A stretch of 64,000 bases of DNA from an uncultured Actinomycetes bacterium (GTDB lineage Bacteria > Actinomycetota > Actinomycetes > S36-B12 > UBA10799): positions 682,001 through 746,000 of the forward strand of contig CAMPEQ010000011.1 in NCBI GenBank assembly GCA_946803585.1, written 5' to 3'. The notes under the pieces are model-generated. The model was not told the DNA's origin, searched no databases, and was given only the letters and a program-made list of their open reading frames with translations. Of the stretch, positions 9,027 to 16,826 are shown one piece after another. Position 1 is the stretch's first letter. Every line of letters starts with the position of its first letter. A program made the translations under genes and the position numbers.

Positions 9027-9031
9027 GCGCT
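9027..9031. repeat. 5-bp target site duplication, left copy (GCGCT)
   Basis: GCGCT immediately precedes the left terminal TGT at 9032; the same five bases follow the right terminal ACA at 32161-32165. A five-base duplication is the known signature of Tn7/Tn5053-type transposition. It starts 8 bases after the dnaB stop codon. Confidence 0.93.
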
Positions 9032-9056
9032 TGTAGGTTCCCATTTTGCTTGGCAG
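9032..9056 (+). repeat. Left terminal inverted repeat with first TnsB-type box
   Basis: Begins TGTAGGTTCCCATTTT and ends TTGGCAG; it matches the reverse complement of 32136-32160 at 24 of 25 positions (C here versus A at position 18). TGT/ACA ends are typical of Tn7-like elements. Confidence 0.93.
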
Positions 9057-9062
9057 AAAGGT

Positions 9063-9103
9063 GATCAGTTTGGCAGTGGTATGGCAGTACTGCCAAACTG
9101 ATC
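9063..9103. repeat. Subterminal inverted repeat: paired TnsB-type boxes, possible dnaB terminator
   Basis: A perfect 15-bp inverted repeat: GATCAGTTTGGCAGT at 9063-9077 and its complement at 9089-9103. The core TTTGGCAGT also occurs in the terminal repeat and in the right subterminal box at 32102-32120, so these are probably transposase-binding sites, here facing each other. Because the stem lies 44 bases after dnaB, it may also end dnaB transcription; there is no strong T-run, so that role is uncertain. Confidence 0.65.
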
Positions 9104-9148
9104 TTGGAACTGATCTGAGACTGTTCCGAGGACGATTGTCATGACCAG

Positions 9149-11467
9149 ATGGGGATAGTCACGACCACACTGCCGTTCTTCGTTCCGCTCAAAGATGGCG
9201 AAGCACTCGACAGTTGGATGGAGGCCATCGCTCGCGAGTACGGAATGACCGTTCGCCAGTTTCTGCGCAGCGTTGGCCTCCCTGTTTCGCGGGAATCCCA
9301 CTACCTTGTGGATGCGTGTCCACCAGAGGCTCTTGCCGTACTAGAAACGCGAGCGGGATTGCCAGTTGGAGCCTTGGCCGAGGCTCAACTGGGTAGATTT
9401 CGAGATATTCCGGCACCCACCGGCGCAAATCGGGTGATCTGGCACGTGGGTACGACAAGGGGAGGGACTAGACGCGCTGGACCAGGCAGTCGCTTTTGTC
9501 CTCAGTGCCTCCGAGACGGGTTGGGCAGGTGGCAACTGAGGTGGTATTTCAGAAGTTCGTTCGTCTGTTTGCTGCACGGTTGCATGTTGGAGTACACCTG
9601 TCCCAGGTGCAGTGGACAACAGCGAGTTGGCGAGAACAGGATCGACAGACTGATCGATGGGAGGCTTTGCTACAACCTCCGAAAGGCGCCGAGCCATACC
9701 GTTGCATCCATATGTGGCTACGACCTCACGAGCGGTCCAACAGAATTCTTGCCCGCCGCGCACCCGCTCCTTGTTGCGCAAGCCCTGCTTGACGACGTGA
9801 TTCATCGACGCACCACCAGCGTCATGGGTGGTGAACGCTCCGTCGAGCTGGCCGGAATCGACGTCCCAGTCCAGGAAGCGCTGCACGCAATTTTCGAATT
9901 TGCGGATGATGCCGTCGTTGGGTGCCTAGAGGGAGAGACCGTTAGTAAGTGGTTGAGTCCAGGAATGAGCTTCGCCGGTGATCCTGATTTCTCGCGCGGG
10001 GATAGTAGTGCCAGTATCTCAAGATCCGATCTTCATAGTCCCAGCCTGGTTGGACACGAAATCGCGCGTTCACTCGATATCCTGACGGCACCGTCAGCAG
10101 CAGCGGCTGCGGCCCGGTATCGGGATTTCAGTTACCAGATATCTTCGGATTTGCGCTGGGGGTCAACACCCATCGTCCCAGGCGCCAGCACCCTGGGGAC
10201 CGCGATAGCGCTTGCCTCATCGTCATTCGGATCGGTGCAGCATGTGCTCAGCCGTAGAGTCACTACGGCGATTCCGCGCGTGCCACGCTCCAACCCGTAC
10301 GAACAGGCCACGGTGAGCGAGTGGCCGCATACCGTCGGCACCGCCTCCGCGCTAGAGCCGCACCGGGTTCCGCAGAGAGCTTGGCAATCGCTGCTCAATC
10401 GCCTGTCTGTTGAGTACCCCCACCATCGGGTCGACTTCGGAGCTCTAGTGTCGATTGCTCTCATTTCGATAGGAACTCAACGTTGGTGGTCGGACATCGC
10501 ATTGATGCTTGAGTTGAGTTCAAGCTGCGCAATCGGAATCTCGAGGAGACTAGAAGGGATGGCCGCTGACCGTACTCTGGTGAGCTTCGTTACGAGCGCA
10601 GATGCATTAGTCGGCGAGCTAATTGCAAACCCGCCACCGATTGACTACCAGCGGCGTCGCTGGCTGTTTGGCAGCCCGAGGTTGATGCCAGAGCCGGCCT
10701 TCCGGGCCGCGTGTTTAGGCGTGGGGGTCCGTCCGACGGCGAGGCTTCGACGAATCGCATCGATGGATCTGTTTGAAGTCTTCACGGGCGGGGATGTTTG
10801 GTTGACGCGAGGCACGTTGCGTCCGAAAGATCTCGATGAATATAGAGCCCTGGTGTCTTTCCAACAGGAGAACAATCATCTGCGTGCGTACATATCCGGG
10901 TATGCGGAACGAGTTCTCGAAGATGCAGGAATCCAGGAGCCGGTAACTTGGGAGCCGGGCACCGAGCCAACAAGAAAGGGGAACCTCTCGGCCGCAAACA
11001 CAGGAGCCTTTCGGCCCATCGAAGAGGACCGAGAGCTCTTGGCCTGGCGGCGATACTCCAACATGCCAGTCATGGAGTCTTACAGTCTCTTCTACTGGCT
11101 CGACTGCTTCCCGCCATATGGTGATTCAGATCATCTTGAAAGAAGTTCAGCCAGAATACGGGAACCTAGAATACGCACCCGCGACCGTCGGACCAAACGC
11201 GAGGCTGCGCAGATGCTTCAACGCGAGTCAGAAAAGACAGGAGTGCAGTTCCTTCGCAGGAAGAAGAACGGCAGTTACTTCAAGACAGCGTTTGCGGTCG
11301 AATTCGTGAGCAAATTTCGTTGGACGTTCGGGTGCCCCAGTAGTCCCTGGGCAATCCCAACGATTTGGGACCGCGCGAGCGACGTTGCCCTAGATCTCTC
11401 GGAGCGGGAGTTTGAGGATCGAATCATCGACCTCCGGAGTCCCATTCGCCAAGCCCAGCGGTCCTAG
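9149..11467 (+). CDS. TniQ-family target-selection protein 1
   Basis: 772 residues. The N-terminal TniQ domain is recognisable: PFFVPLKDGEALDSWMEAIAREYG, then a zinc-binding segment around residues 117-154 (FCPQC, a central C..H with CLLHG, then TCPRC), with the conserved W-x-L-x-W between. TniQ/TnsD proteins join the transposase-TnsC complex and select the target site. This gene is the first in the left end, only about 90 bases from the subterminal boxes, and is separate from tnsABC. It differs clearly from the second TniQ at 24,906. Being closest to dnaB does not prove it recognises dnaB. The long C-terminal part (after about 300) has no motif that I recognise. Confidence 0.88.
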   Translation: MGIVTTTLPFFVPLKDGEALDSWMEAIAREYGMTVRQFLRSVGLPVSRESHYLVDACPPEALAVLETRAGLPVGALAEAQLGRFRDIPAPTGANRVIWHVGTTRGGTRRAGPGSRFCPQCLRDGLGRWQLRWYFRSSFVCLLHGCMLEYTCPRCSGQQRVGENRIDRLIDGRLCYNLRKAPSHTVASICGYDLTSGPTEFLPAAHPLLVAQALLDDVIHRRTTSVMGGERSVELAGIDVPVQEALHAIFEFADDAVVGCLEGETVSKWLSPGMSFAGDPDFSRGDSSASISRSDLHSPSLVGHEIARSLDILTAPSAAAAAARYRDFSYQISSDLRWGSTPIVPGASTLGTAIALASSSFGSVQHVLSRRVTTAIPRVPRSNPYEQATVSEWPHTVGTASALEPHRVPQRAWQSLLNRLSVEYPHHRVDFGALVSIALISIGTQRWWSDIALMLELSSSCAIGISRRLEGMAADRTLVSFVTSADALVGELIANPPPIDYQRRRWLFGSPRLMPEPAFRAACLGVGVRPTARLRRIASMDLFEVFTGGDVWLTRGTLRPKDLDEYRALVSFQQENNHLRAYISGYAERVLEDAGIQEPVTWEPGTEPTRKGNLSAANTGAFRPIEEDRELLAWRRYSNMPVMESYSLFYWLDCFPPYGDSDHLERSSARIREPRIRTRDRRTKREAAQMLQRESEKTGVQFLRRKKNGSYFKTAFAVEFVSKFRWTFGCPSSPWAIPTIWDRASDVALDLSEREFEDRIIDLRSPIRQAQRS

Positions 11468-11515
11468 ACATGGATAGGGACGTTCAGGTCGCCCGGGCGC
11501 GTGCCTGAGGCGCAA

Positions 11516-11536
11516 CATACTATCCACCATAGTATG
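11516..11536. promoter_or_regulatory. BlaI/CopY-type operator upstream of the L,D-transpeptidase gene
   Basis: Perfect palindrome CATACTAT-ccacc-ATAGTATG, 8-bp arms with a 5-bp spacer, ending 81 bases before the transpeptidase start. Related palindromes precede the repressor, the copper operon and the DUF305 gene. Confidence 0.78.
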
Positions 11537-11617
11537 TTTGCTAGGGACGCGGAAGCTCCCGAATGGCGGGCAGCCAAGCCTCGCGTCGAACCCTGATCGG
11601 GATGAGGAGTGACAACG

Positions 11618-12820
11618 GTGGACATCGGCAAACTCGACGCTAACCGATACGGCAGGAATAAGTTGGCGGTGGTAACTGTGCTCGCCACCGGTGCGCTGCT
11701 GCTTTCCGCATGCGGGGCAACCCTGACTGCTGTCACGAACCCTCCGACGAATGAAAGCGGAAGTCCCTCCGCGAAGGTGGCGGCTACAACGAACGTGGAT
11801 AAGAAACCTCGCCTGCCCGCTGGTGAGCGAGTGACGTTCGTGGCCAATGATCCGTGGATGATCGAGTCGCTGACGGTCAGTGACGAATCTGGCAGTGTGG
11901 ACGGCGGGATTGACAAGCCGCAGGTCCGCTGGAAGTCAGACCCACAAGCACCCGCAACGGAAATGACCTACACGGCCGAGCTGCGTGAGCAAGTCACCGG
12001 GGAAACCCAGACGGTCACTCGCACCGTTGCAACCGGAAAGCCCAAGAGCACATTCTCCGCGACTGTTTTCCCCAAATCCGGTACGTGGGGTATCGGGCTC
12101 ATGCCGACGGTCACCTTCGATCGGGTTGTCCCCAAGCGCGATCGGGCTGCAATGACCGAACGCCTCACAGTAGTGAGCACGCCAGAGCCGGTCGCTGGTT
12201 CTTGGAGGTGGGAGGAAGGAACGACAGTCGTGTTCAGGCCGGAGAAGTTCTGGCCAGCAAAGACCCAGGTAACGGTCAAGGCTGATATCGAAAACGCTGT
12301 CATCAGTGGTTCCAAGACAACAAAAAACGCCTACGGTGAAGCAACCCAGCCCGGCTCATTCCGTACCGATAAAGGAATGTCAATTCATATCAACGGTCCG
12401 AAGAAAAAGGGCACGGTCAAGATCGATGGGGAGAAGGTACGTACCTTCCCTACGAGCGTGGGCAAGGCTGGATTCATCACTCGTTCTGGGGTCAAGACAA
12501 TCACCGAGATGCTGCGCGTAACGCGGATGACGAATATCGGTGTCACTGATGACGAGGTGTATGACCTGCAGGTGCCGTACGCGATGCGGATCACCAATAC
12601 CGGGGAGTTCCTCCACGGCGCACCGTGGAACGGCAACATTGGCTACGCCAACACGTCCCACGGATGCACAAATGCGAAGCTCGACGACGCTGCGTGGATC
12701 TTCAAGAGAGCCAACTGGGGAACTCCCGTTGTCACTAAGGGCACTGGGCGGGATATGGAAACGTGGAACGGCCCGGGCGCCCGCTGGAATATCCCATATG
12801 GTGAATGGTCGAATCTGTAG
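11618..12820 (+). CDS. L,D-transpeptidase lipoprotein (YkuD domain with Ig-like domains)
   Basis: 400 residues. A lipobox (LLLSAC) near residue 30 indicates a lipoprotein. Two Ig-like regions (roughly 60-150 and 150-250) precede the YkuD catalytic domain, whose HG...NIGYANTSHGCTN motif carries the catalytic cysteine. Layout and length resemble mycobacterial LdtMt2. Such enzymes make 3-3 cross-links in peptidoglycan. I choose the GTG at 11618, eight bases after GAGGAG; the frame also has a GTG at 11609. The gene sits between TniQ 1 and the M56/BlaI pair and has a BlaI-type palindrome upstream, so it is likely copper- or wall-stress-induced. Copper is known to inhibit L,D-transpeptidases, which makes the pairing meaningful. 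Confidence 0.9.
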   Translation: MDIGKLDANRYGRNKLAVVTVLATGALLLSACGATLTAVTNPPTNESGSPSAKVAATTNVDKKPRLPAGERVTFVANDPWMIESLTVSDESGSVDGGIDKPQVRWKSDPQAPATEMTYTAELREQVTGETQTVTRTVATGKPKSTFSATVFPKSGTWGIGLMPTVTFDRVVPKRDRAAMTERLTVVSTPEPVAGSWRWEEGTTVVFRPEKFWPAKTQVTVKADIENAVISGSKTTKNAYGEATQPGSFRTDKGMSIHINGPKKKGTVKIDGEKVRTFPTSVGKAGFITRSGVKTITEMLRVTRMTNIGVTDDEVYDLQVPYAMRITNTGEFLHGAPWNGNIGYANTSHGCTNAKLDDAAWIFKRANWGTPVVTKGTGRDMETWNGPGARWNIPYGEWSNL

Positions 12821-12833
12821 GTCGCGTCGCGGT

Positions 12834-13778
12834 CTAGTGGGCGTGCGCGTTAACCGAAGCGCACGTGAGGGCTGGTCCCGTAGCGGTGGCCGAGGCCACC
12901 ATCCCAAGCGCAGGGAGTGAGACGACCGCCGCCAAGAACGCAACACCCATGACCGTGCGTAGGCGCCCCAGGCGCGGTTCAGGGTGCAGGAGTCTCCGGA
13001 CCCTCGCACTGACGTTTCCCGCCGAAGCTGACATGGCGAAGTCAGGAGACCGGGCTTCCGCCATCCGCAAGACCGCCGATGCAACATTCCGGCGCCCCGA
13101 GGTTCGAGCAGCGCTATCGTCGGCAACCATCTCAAGAAGCTGGCCGAGCTCTTGGTGGCCGGTTCGAAAGAGTGGAACGTAGCCGAAGACCCGTCGTAGT
13201 CCGCTAGCAGTCGCGAGCTTGAGGGCGTGGCGATCACGCAGGTGTTCTGCCTCGTGTGCCACCACGGCCGCCAGTTCGCGTTCGCTCAGGGTGTTGACAA
13301 CGCCTTCGGTGACGACAACTGATGGTGTGGATCCGGCGATTGAATAAGCTGCGAGATCATCGGAAGCAACGACGAAGGTGTTGAGGTCTGAGTCAAATCG
13401 GGCGGCAACCCGGAGCTGGGCAAGGTGCCGAGCTGATTCTCGGCGCATCGTCCGAGCGCTCTTTGCCACGGCGGTCGCGCCGACGAAGGTTCCTGCAACC
13501 GCGATCGTCAGGACGATCACGCAGGCGGTTTGCGCCGATATCGCCGCGAAATGGGCGGCGGATCCGCCAGTCCCTGTGAGGATGAGATGCACCACCTCGT
13601 CGGAAATCATTTGTAGGCCAGCCATCGCGATAGCTAGGAATACCGAGACGAATGCAACTAGCCAACTCCACACTCCGAGGCGCGGATAGTGGGTCACCCA
13701 CCTACTGCGGCGCAAAACCGCACCACCAAGGAGGGCCACGACGGCGGCATACCCTAGGAGTATCCAAGCGAGCATCAT
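12834..13778 (-). CDS. M56-family (BlaR1-like) membrane metalloprotease
   Basis: 314 residues. It starts with hydrophobic segments (MMLAWILLGYAAVVALLGG, then SWLVAFVSVFLAIAMAG and VCVIVLTIAVAGTFVGA), followed by the zinc motif VVAHEAEHLRDRH (HExxH) and another hydrophobic stretch near the C-terminus (VMGVAFLAAVVSLPALGMVA). It has no penicillin-binding sensor domain, so it is unlikely to sense beta-lactams directly. In BlaR1/MecR1 systems this protease inactivates the cognate repressor. Here it overlaps the BlaI-like gene by ATGA (13775-13778), making the pair a repressor/antirepressor unit. What it senses is unknown; copper is inferred from the neighbouring genes. Confidence 0.87.
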   Translation of the reverse strand: MMLAWILLGYAAVVALLGGAVLRRSRWVTHYPRLGVWSWLVAFVSVFLAIAMAGLQMISDEVVHLILTGTGGSAAHFAAISAQTACVIVLTIAVAGTFVGATAVAKSARTMRRESARHLAQLRVAARFDSDLNTFVVASDDLAAYSIAGSTPSVVVTEGVVNTLSERELAAVVAHEAEHLRDRHALKLATASGLRRVFGYVPLFRTGHQELGQLLEMVADDSAARTSGRRNVASAVLRMAEARSPDFAMSASAGNVSARVRRLLHPEPRLGRLRTVMGVAFLAAVVSLPALGMVASATATGPALTCASVNAHAH

Positions 13779-14188
13779 GACGGCCCCTCACGTCCAGGCT
13801 GGTGGTCGCCCACGCGAGCGGTGTCGTTCCCGGCGAGGGCGTCGCGCAACTCGCGGATCTCCGCAGGATCGAGCCCGTCAACGAAGTGCATCAGCGCACC
13901 CACGCGATCCCCGGACCGTCCCGCGGCGTCAGCGATCAGTCTGCCCGCGTATTCGCGCTGGGATAGGGCCTCGGCGTAGAGGTAGGACCGTCCTTCCCGT
14001 TGCCTGGTCACCATCCCTTTTCGGTGCAGGTTATCGAGCACCGTCATGACAGTGGTGTAGGCCAGCGTCCGACCTTTGTTGAGTTCGTTGAGAACATCGC
14101 GGACCGCCATTGGTTCATCGCGGGCCCAGAGCCGCTGCATGACGTCGCTCTCCAGGTCACCCAACGTTGGCGCAGGCTGGTGGTTCAT
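13775..14188 (-). CDS. BlaI/MecI/CopY-family transcriptional repressor
   Basis: 137 residues. A winged-helix DNA-binding region (LGDLESDVMQRLWAR, VRDVLNELNKGRTLAYTTVMTVLDNL, GMVTRQREGRSYLYA) is followed by a short dimerisation region. These are clear BlaI-family signatures (AYTTVMT and the YLY wing). No CopY-type CxCxxxxCxC cysteine hook is present, so direct copper binding as in Firmicutes CopY is unlikely; release probably needs the coupled M56 protease. The intergenic region above it (14189-14385) contains two palindromic operators and serves this gene and the divergent copper operon. Autorepression is expected. Confidence 0.92.
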   Translation of the reverse strand: MNHQPAPTLGDLESDVMQRLWARDEPMAVRDVLNELNKGRTLAYTTVMTVLDNLHRKGMVTRQREGRSYLYAEALSQREYAGRLIADAAGRSGDRVGALMHFVDGLDPAEIRELRDALAGNDTARVGDHQPGREGPS

Positions 14189-14239
14189 CGTTGCGGGGAC
14201 CTCTCAGTGCTTGTGGGGTCGATCTTGGCCGATGTGCGG

Positions 14240-14256
14240 CACTACGACACATAGTA
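14240..14256. promoter_or_regulatory. Putative BlaI-type operator near the repressor gene
   Basis: Imperfect palindrome CACTAC-gacac-ATAGTA, the same 5-bp spacer as the other sites but weaker arms. It lies about 52 bases upstream of the repressor start, where it would autoregulate the repressor/M56 pair. Confidence 0.6.
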
Positions 14257-14316
14257 GCGACGATTCGACAGCCAATCACCGAATCGCGGCACGCCCATCC
14301 GGACCGCCTATCGGAT

Positions 14317-14335
14317 CTACTATGTTTGATAGTAC
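14317..14335. promoter_or_regulatory. BlaI-type operator of the copper operon
   Basis: TACTAT-gtttg-ATAGTA, perfect 6-bp arms with a 5-bp spacer, 51 bases upstream of the first copper-operon gene (14386). Sequence and spacing match the sites at 11516 and 19628. Confidence 0.78.
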
Positions 14336-14385
14336 ATTGTGGGACTTGTCGAGTAGAGCCGAACTGTTAGGAGAGGGACCGCACC

Positions 14386-15231
14386 ATGAGTTTACGTATA
14401 CGAGGTGCAGCATTGATTGTGGCTGTTGCCGGTCTCGGTTTAGTCGGCTGCTCAAACCAAGCAGACGCTGGAGCGGACAGTTCTTCGATTCCTGAATCAG
14501 GTCCGGTGGCGAGCAAGGTGACTCTCTCGGAGTCACTGACGCATCTGCACGGGGCAGCTGTTGATGACGTCGGCGATCTCTTCGCCGCCACCCACGATGG
14601 CGTATGGACAGTTGCCGATAATGGTGACGTGTCACTAGCGGGCACGTCCCGCGATGACTTTATGGGTTTCGCGATCACATCGGCCGCAGGTTGGTTCGGC
14701 AGCGGCCACCCCGGAGCCGGTAGTGATATGGCCAACCCTATGGGCCTCATCGCCTCAACCGATACGGGCAAGACCTGGGCCGCGGTATCGAGAGTCGGTG
14801 AGACCGATTTTCATTCACTTGCCGCAACGAACTCGTTGATTGTTGGGTTTGACGGCCGCCAGCTATTGCGTTCGGCTGACGGGGGCGGGTCGTGGACGGT
14901 TGCCAAAGCGACGGTGAGTCCGGCGTCGCTAGCCTTGATCGAGGCTGACCTGCTCGCGACAACGGAATCAGGGTTGATGCGCAGTTCAGATGCGGGCGAT
15001 ACGTTTGAGCTAGTGCCAGATGCGCCAGCAGGCCTAGTATTGCTGTCCACGCGCGCGTCGGCGCTTTGGGCGCTGGACACCCAGGAACGCATGTGGGTGT
15101 CCCTCGACTCGGGAACCTCGTGGTCGCAGCGCGGCAACGCGCCGGGGGCACAGGCCATTGCAGCGGTTGATGACGGCTCAGCCTTCGCAATCAGCGAGAG
15201 CCACGTCCAAAAAGTCTCCGAGGGCAAATGA
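14386..15231 (+). CDS. Ycf48/F510_1955-like BNR-repeat lipoprotein in the copper operon
   Basis: 281 residues. The start follows GGAGAGGGACC by a normal spacing. The signal sequence ends in a lipobox (LGLVGC), so the protein is probably anchored to the outer face of the membrane. The body has repeated Asp-box/BNR-like units (STDTGKTWAAV, SADGGGSWTVA, SSDAGDTFELV, SLDSGTSWSQR), consistent with a small beta-propeller. Proteins of this sort occur near copper-handling genes in actinobacteria, but their biochemical role is not established. Its stop overlaps the CopC-CopD start (ATGA at 15228-15231), so the two are coupled. It may scaffold or sense a periplasmic-side copper protein; that is inference. 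Confidence 0.78.
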   Translation: MSLRIRGAALIVAVAGLGLVGCSNQADAGADSSSIPESGPVASKVTLSESLTHLHGAAVDDVGDLFAATHDGVWTVADNGDVSLAGTSRDDFMGFAITSAAGWFGSGHPGAGSDMANPMGLIASTDTGKTWAAVSRVGETDFHSLAATNSLIVGFDGRQLLRSADGGGSWTVAKATVSPASLALIEADLLATTESGLMRSSDAGDTFELVPDAPAGLVLLSTRASALWALDTQERMWVSLDSGTSWSQRGNAPGAQAIAAVDDGSAFAISESHVQKVSEGK

Positions 15232-16739
15232 CACAGGCCCTGCGGCGAAATGCGCGCGCAGAGTCGAACTCGTCAGGTCAGGCCACCAGAAAGGACCGGA
15301 CGTCGGTAGCAACGCTGACGCTGCGCCTGCTTGCTGGTGTGATCCTCGCGGCCCTAGGCGTCATTGGGATTGCCGGTGCTGCGTCAGCAGACACATCGCT
15401 AGTGTCGACAAGCCCGGGCGACGGATCAACAAAGAGCAAACCCGTGGTGGCCGTCTCGTTGAAGTTCGATGACGCAGCAAAACCAGTGGGATCAGGAATC
15501 CAGATCCTCGACTCTGCCGGTACCGCGCTACCCAGCACAACATCGTCTAGTAACGCCGGCTCGACTCTCACGGCCACGCCTGCAGCGCCATTGCTCGACG
15601 GAACCTACGGAGTGCGCTGGCGAGTAGTCGCTGGCGACAACCATGCGCTGCGGGGAACTTTCACCTTCGCCGTCCAACTCCCTTCCGCAGCAACTCCTGA
15701 ATCAGATCCTTCAACGGCTCCCACCGAACCACTGGCGTTGCAGGACCTTCTGGCTGAACCTGAACCCGATGCGGGTGCAGCGGCGTTCCTCCGTTGGGCC
15801 GGTTTATCGATCGCGATCGGCGGGACCCTAATCGGTGTGGGGGGACTTTTCTTTCTTCTTTTCGTCATGATCGGGAGGCAATCAGAAGCCCGCGCCGTGG
15901 CGCGTTTGGTTCGCTGGGCCGCGGCCGCCGCGATTGTTGGCACGGTTCTGCAGTTGGCTGCTCGATCAACGATTCGACAAGACGGCGACTGGGCCACCGG
16001 CCTCAGTAGCGATTCATTGCGCGGCGTCATGGCCTCGGACTACGGGTGGTCGATCGGGCTACGCATTCTTGGATCACTCCTTCTGTTAGCAATCGTGATC
16101 CGACCTCGCCCCACCACCCGCGCCAGTGCCGAGGACCAGCCGGAAGATCCCGTGTGGGCGGTCAGCAAGTGGCCGTGTCTGGTGGCAGTCTTCGGGGCCG
16201 TCCTTGTTGTGGTCTCTTACATGTTCGACGGTCACACTGCTACTGCTGACGCCGTATGGCTGATGCGACTCAGCGATGCCGCCCACGTCATTGCGGCCGC
16301 GGCGTGGGTGGGCGGAGTGTTCGCGCTTGCGCGCGTATTCGCCCGCCGCGTGCGACGGGGGCTCCCGGTCCAGCCAGCACTCTTGACAGTGAGATTCTCG
16401 CTCGTTGCCACAGCCGCGTTGATTGTTGTCACGGTTGCGGGCGTCATTCAGACGGTCCTGGTTCTCGATTCGGTCGGCCAACTAGCGGGTAGTGCCTGGG
16501 GCCGAGTCCTGCTCGTAAAGGTCGCGGTTGTCGCAGCACTTGCCGTCCTTGGTGGCTACAACCAGTTCAGGCTTGTACCGGCCCTCAAAGCGGAACTGGC
16601 AACGGAAGGCGGAACCGACGCCCCAGCAGACGAGCGTTCGGCACGCCACCTGCGAACCAGCCTGGTGGCCGAGGCGGTTCTGTTCGCTGCAGTATTCGGA
16701 TTGACTGGACTGCTCGTCAACTCATCACCGCTCGGTTAG
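15228..16739 (+). CDS. CopC-CopD fusion copper resistance/transport protein
   Basis: 503 residues. After a basic N-terminus and signal segment (LLAGVILAALGVIGIAGAASA) comes a CopC domain (about 45-150): LVSTSPGDGSTKSKPVVAV, ... WRVVAGDNHALRGTFTFAV. The canonical N-terminal histidine after the signal cleavage (HA.L..S.P) is replaced by D, while the later DxH is kept, so one copper ligand looks missing. A CopD-like membrane domain follows (eight or so hydrophobic segments from about 190; DAAHVIAAAAWVGGVFAL, LLVKVAVVAALAVLGGYNQFRLVPAL). CopC-CopD proteins bind copper outside and move it across the membrane. Direction here is probably tied to resistance, from its neighbours. Confidence 0.88.
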   Translation: MTQALRRNARAESNSSGQATRKDRTSVATLTLRLLAGVILAALGVIGIAGAASADTSLVSTSPGDGSTKSKPVVAVSLKFDDAAKPVGSGIQILDSAGTALPSTTSSSNAGSTLTATPAAPLLDGTYGVRWRVVAGDNHALRGTFTFAVQLPSAATPESDPSTAPTEPLALQDLLAEPEPDAGAAAFLRWAGLSIAIGGTLIGVGGLFFLLFVMIGRQSEARAVARLVRWAAAAAIVGTVLQLAARSTIRQDGDWATGLSSDSLRGVMASDYGWSIGLRILGSLLLLAIVIRPRPTTRASAEDQPEDPVWAVSKWPCLVAVFGAVLVVVSYMFDGHTATADAVWLMRLSDAAHVIAAAAWVGGVFALARVFARRVRRGLPVQPALLTVRFSLVATAALIVVTVAGVIQTVLVLDSVGQLAGSAWGRVLLVKVAVVAALAVLGGYNQFRLVPALKAELATEGGTDAPADERSARHLRTSLVAEAVLFAAVFGLTGLLVNSSPLG

Positions 16740-16826
16740 CGTCACGATTGAGCGTGACCCCTCCAATCGCAGCAGTGAGAGGTCGGCGACGATCGCCCAT
16801 CAGGGTGAAGGAACGGAAGGTGGACG

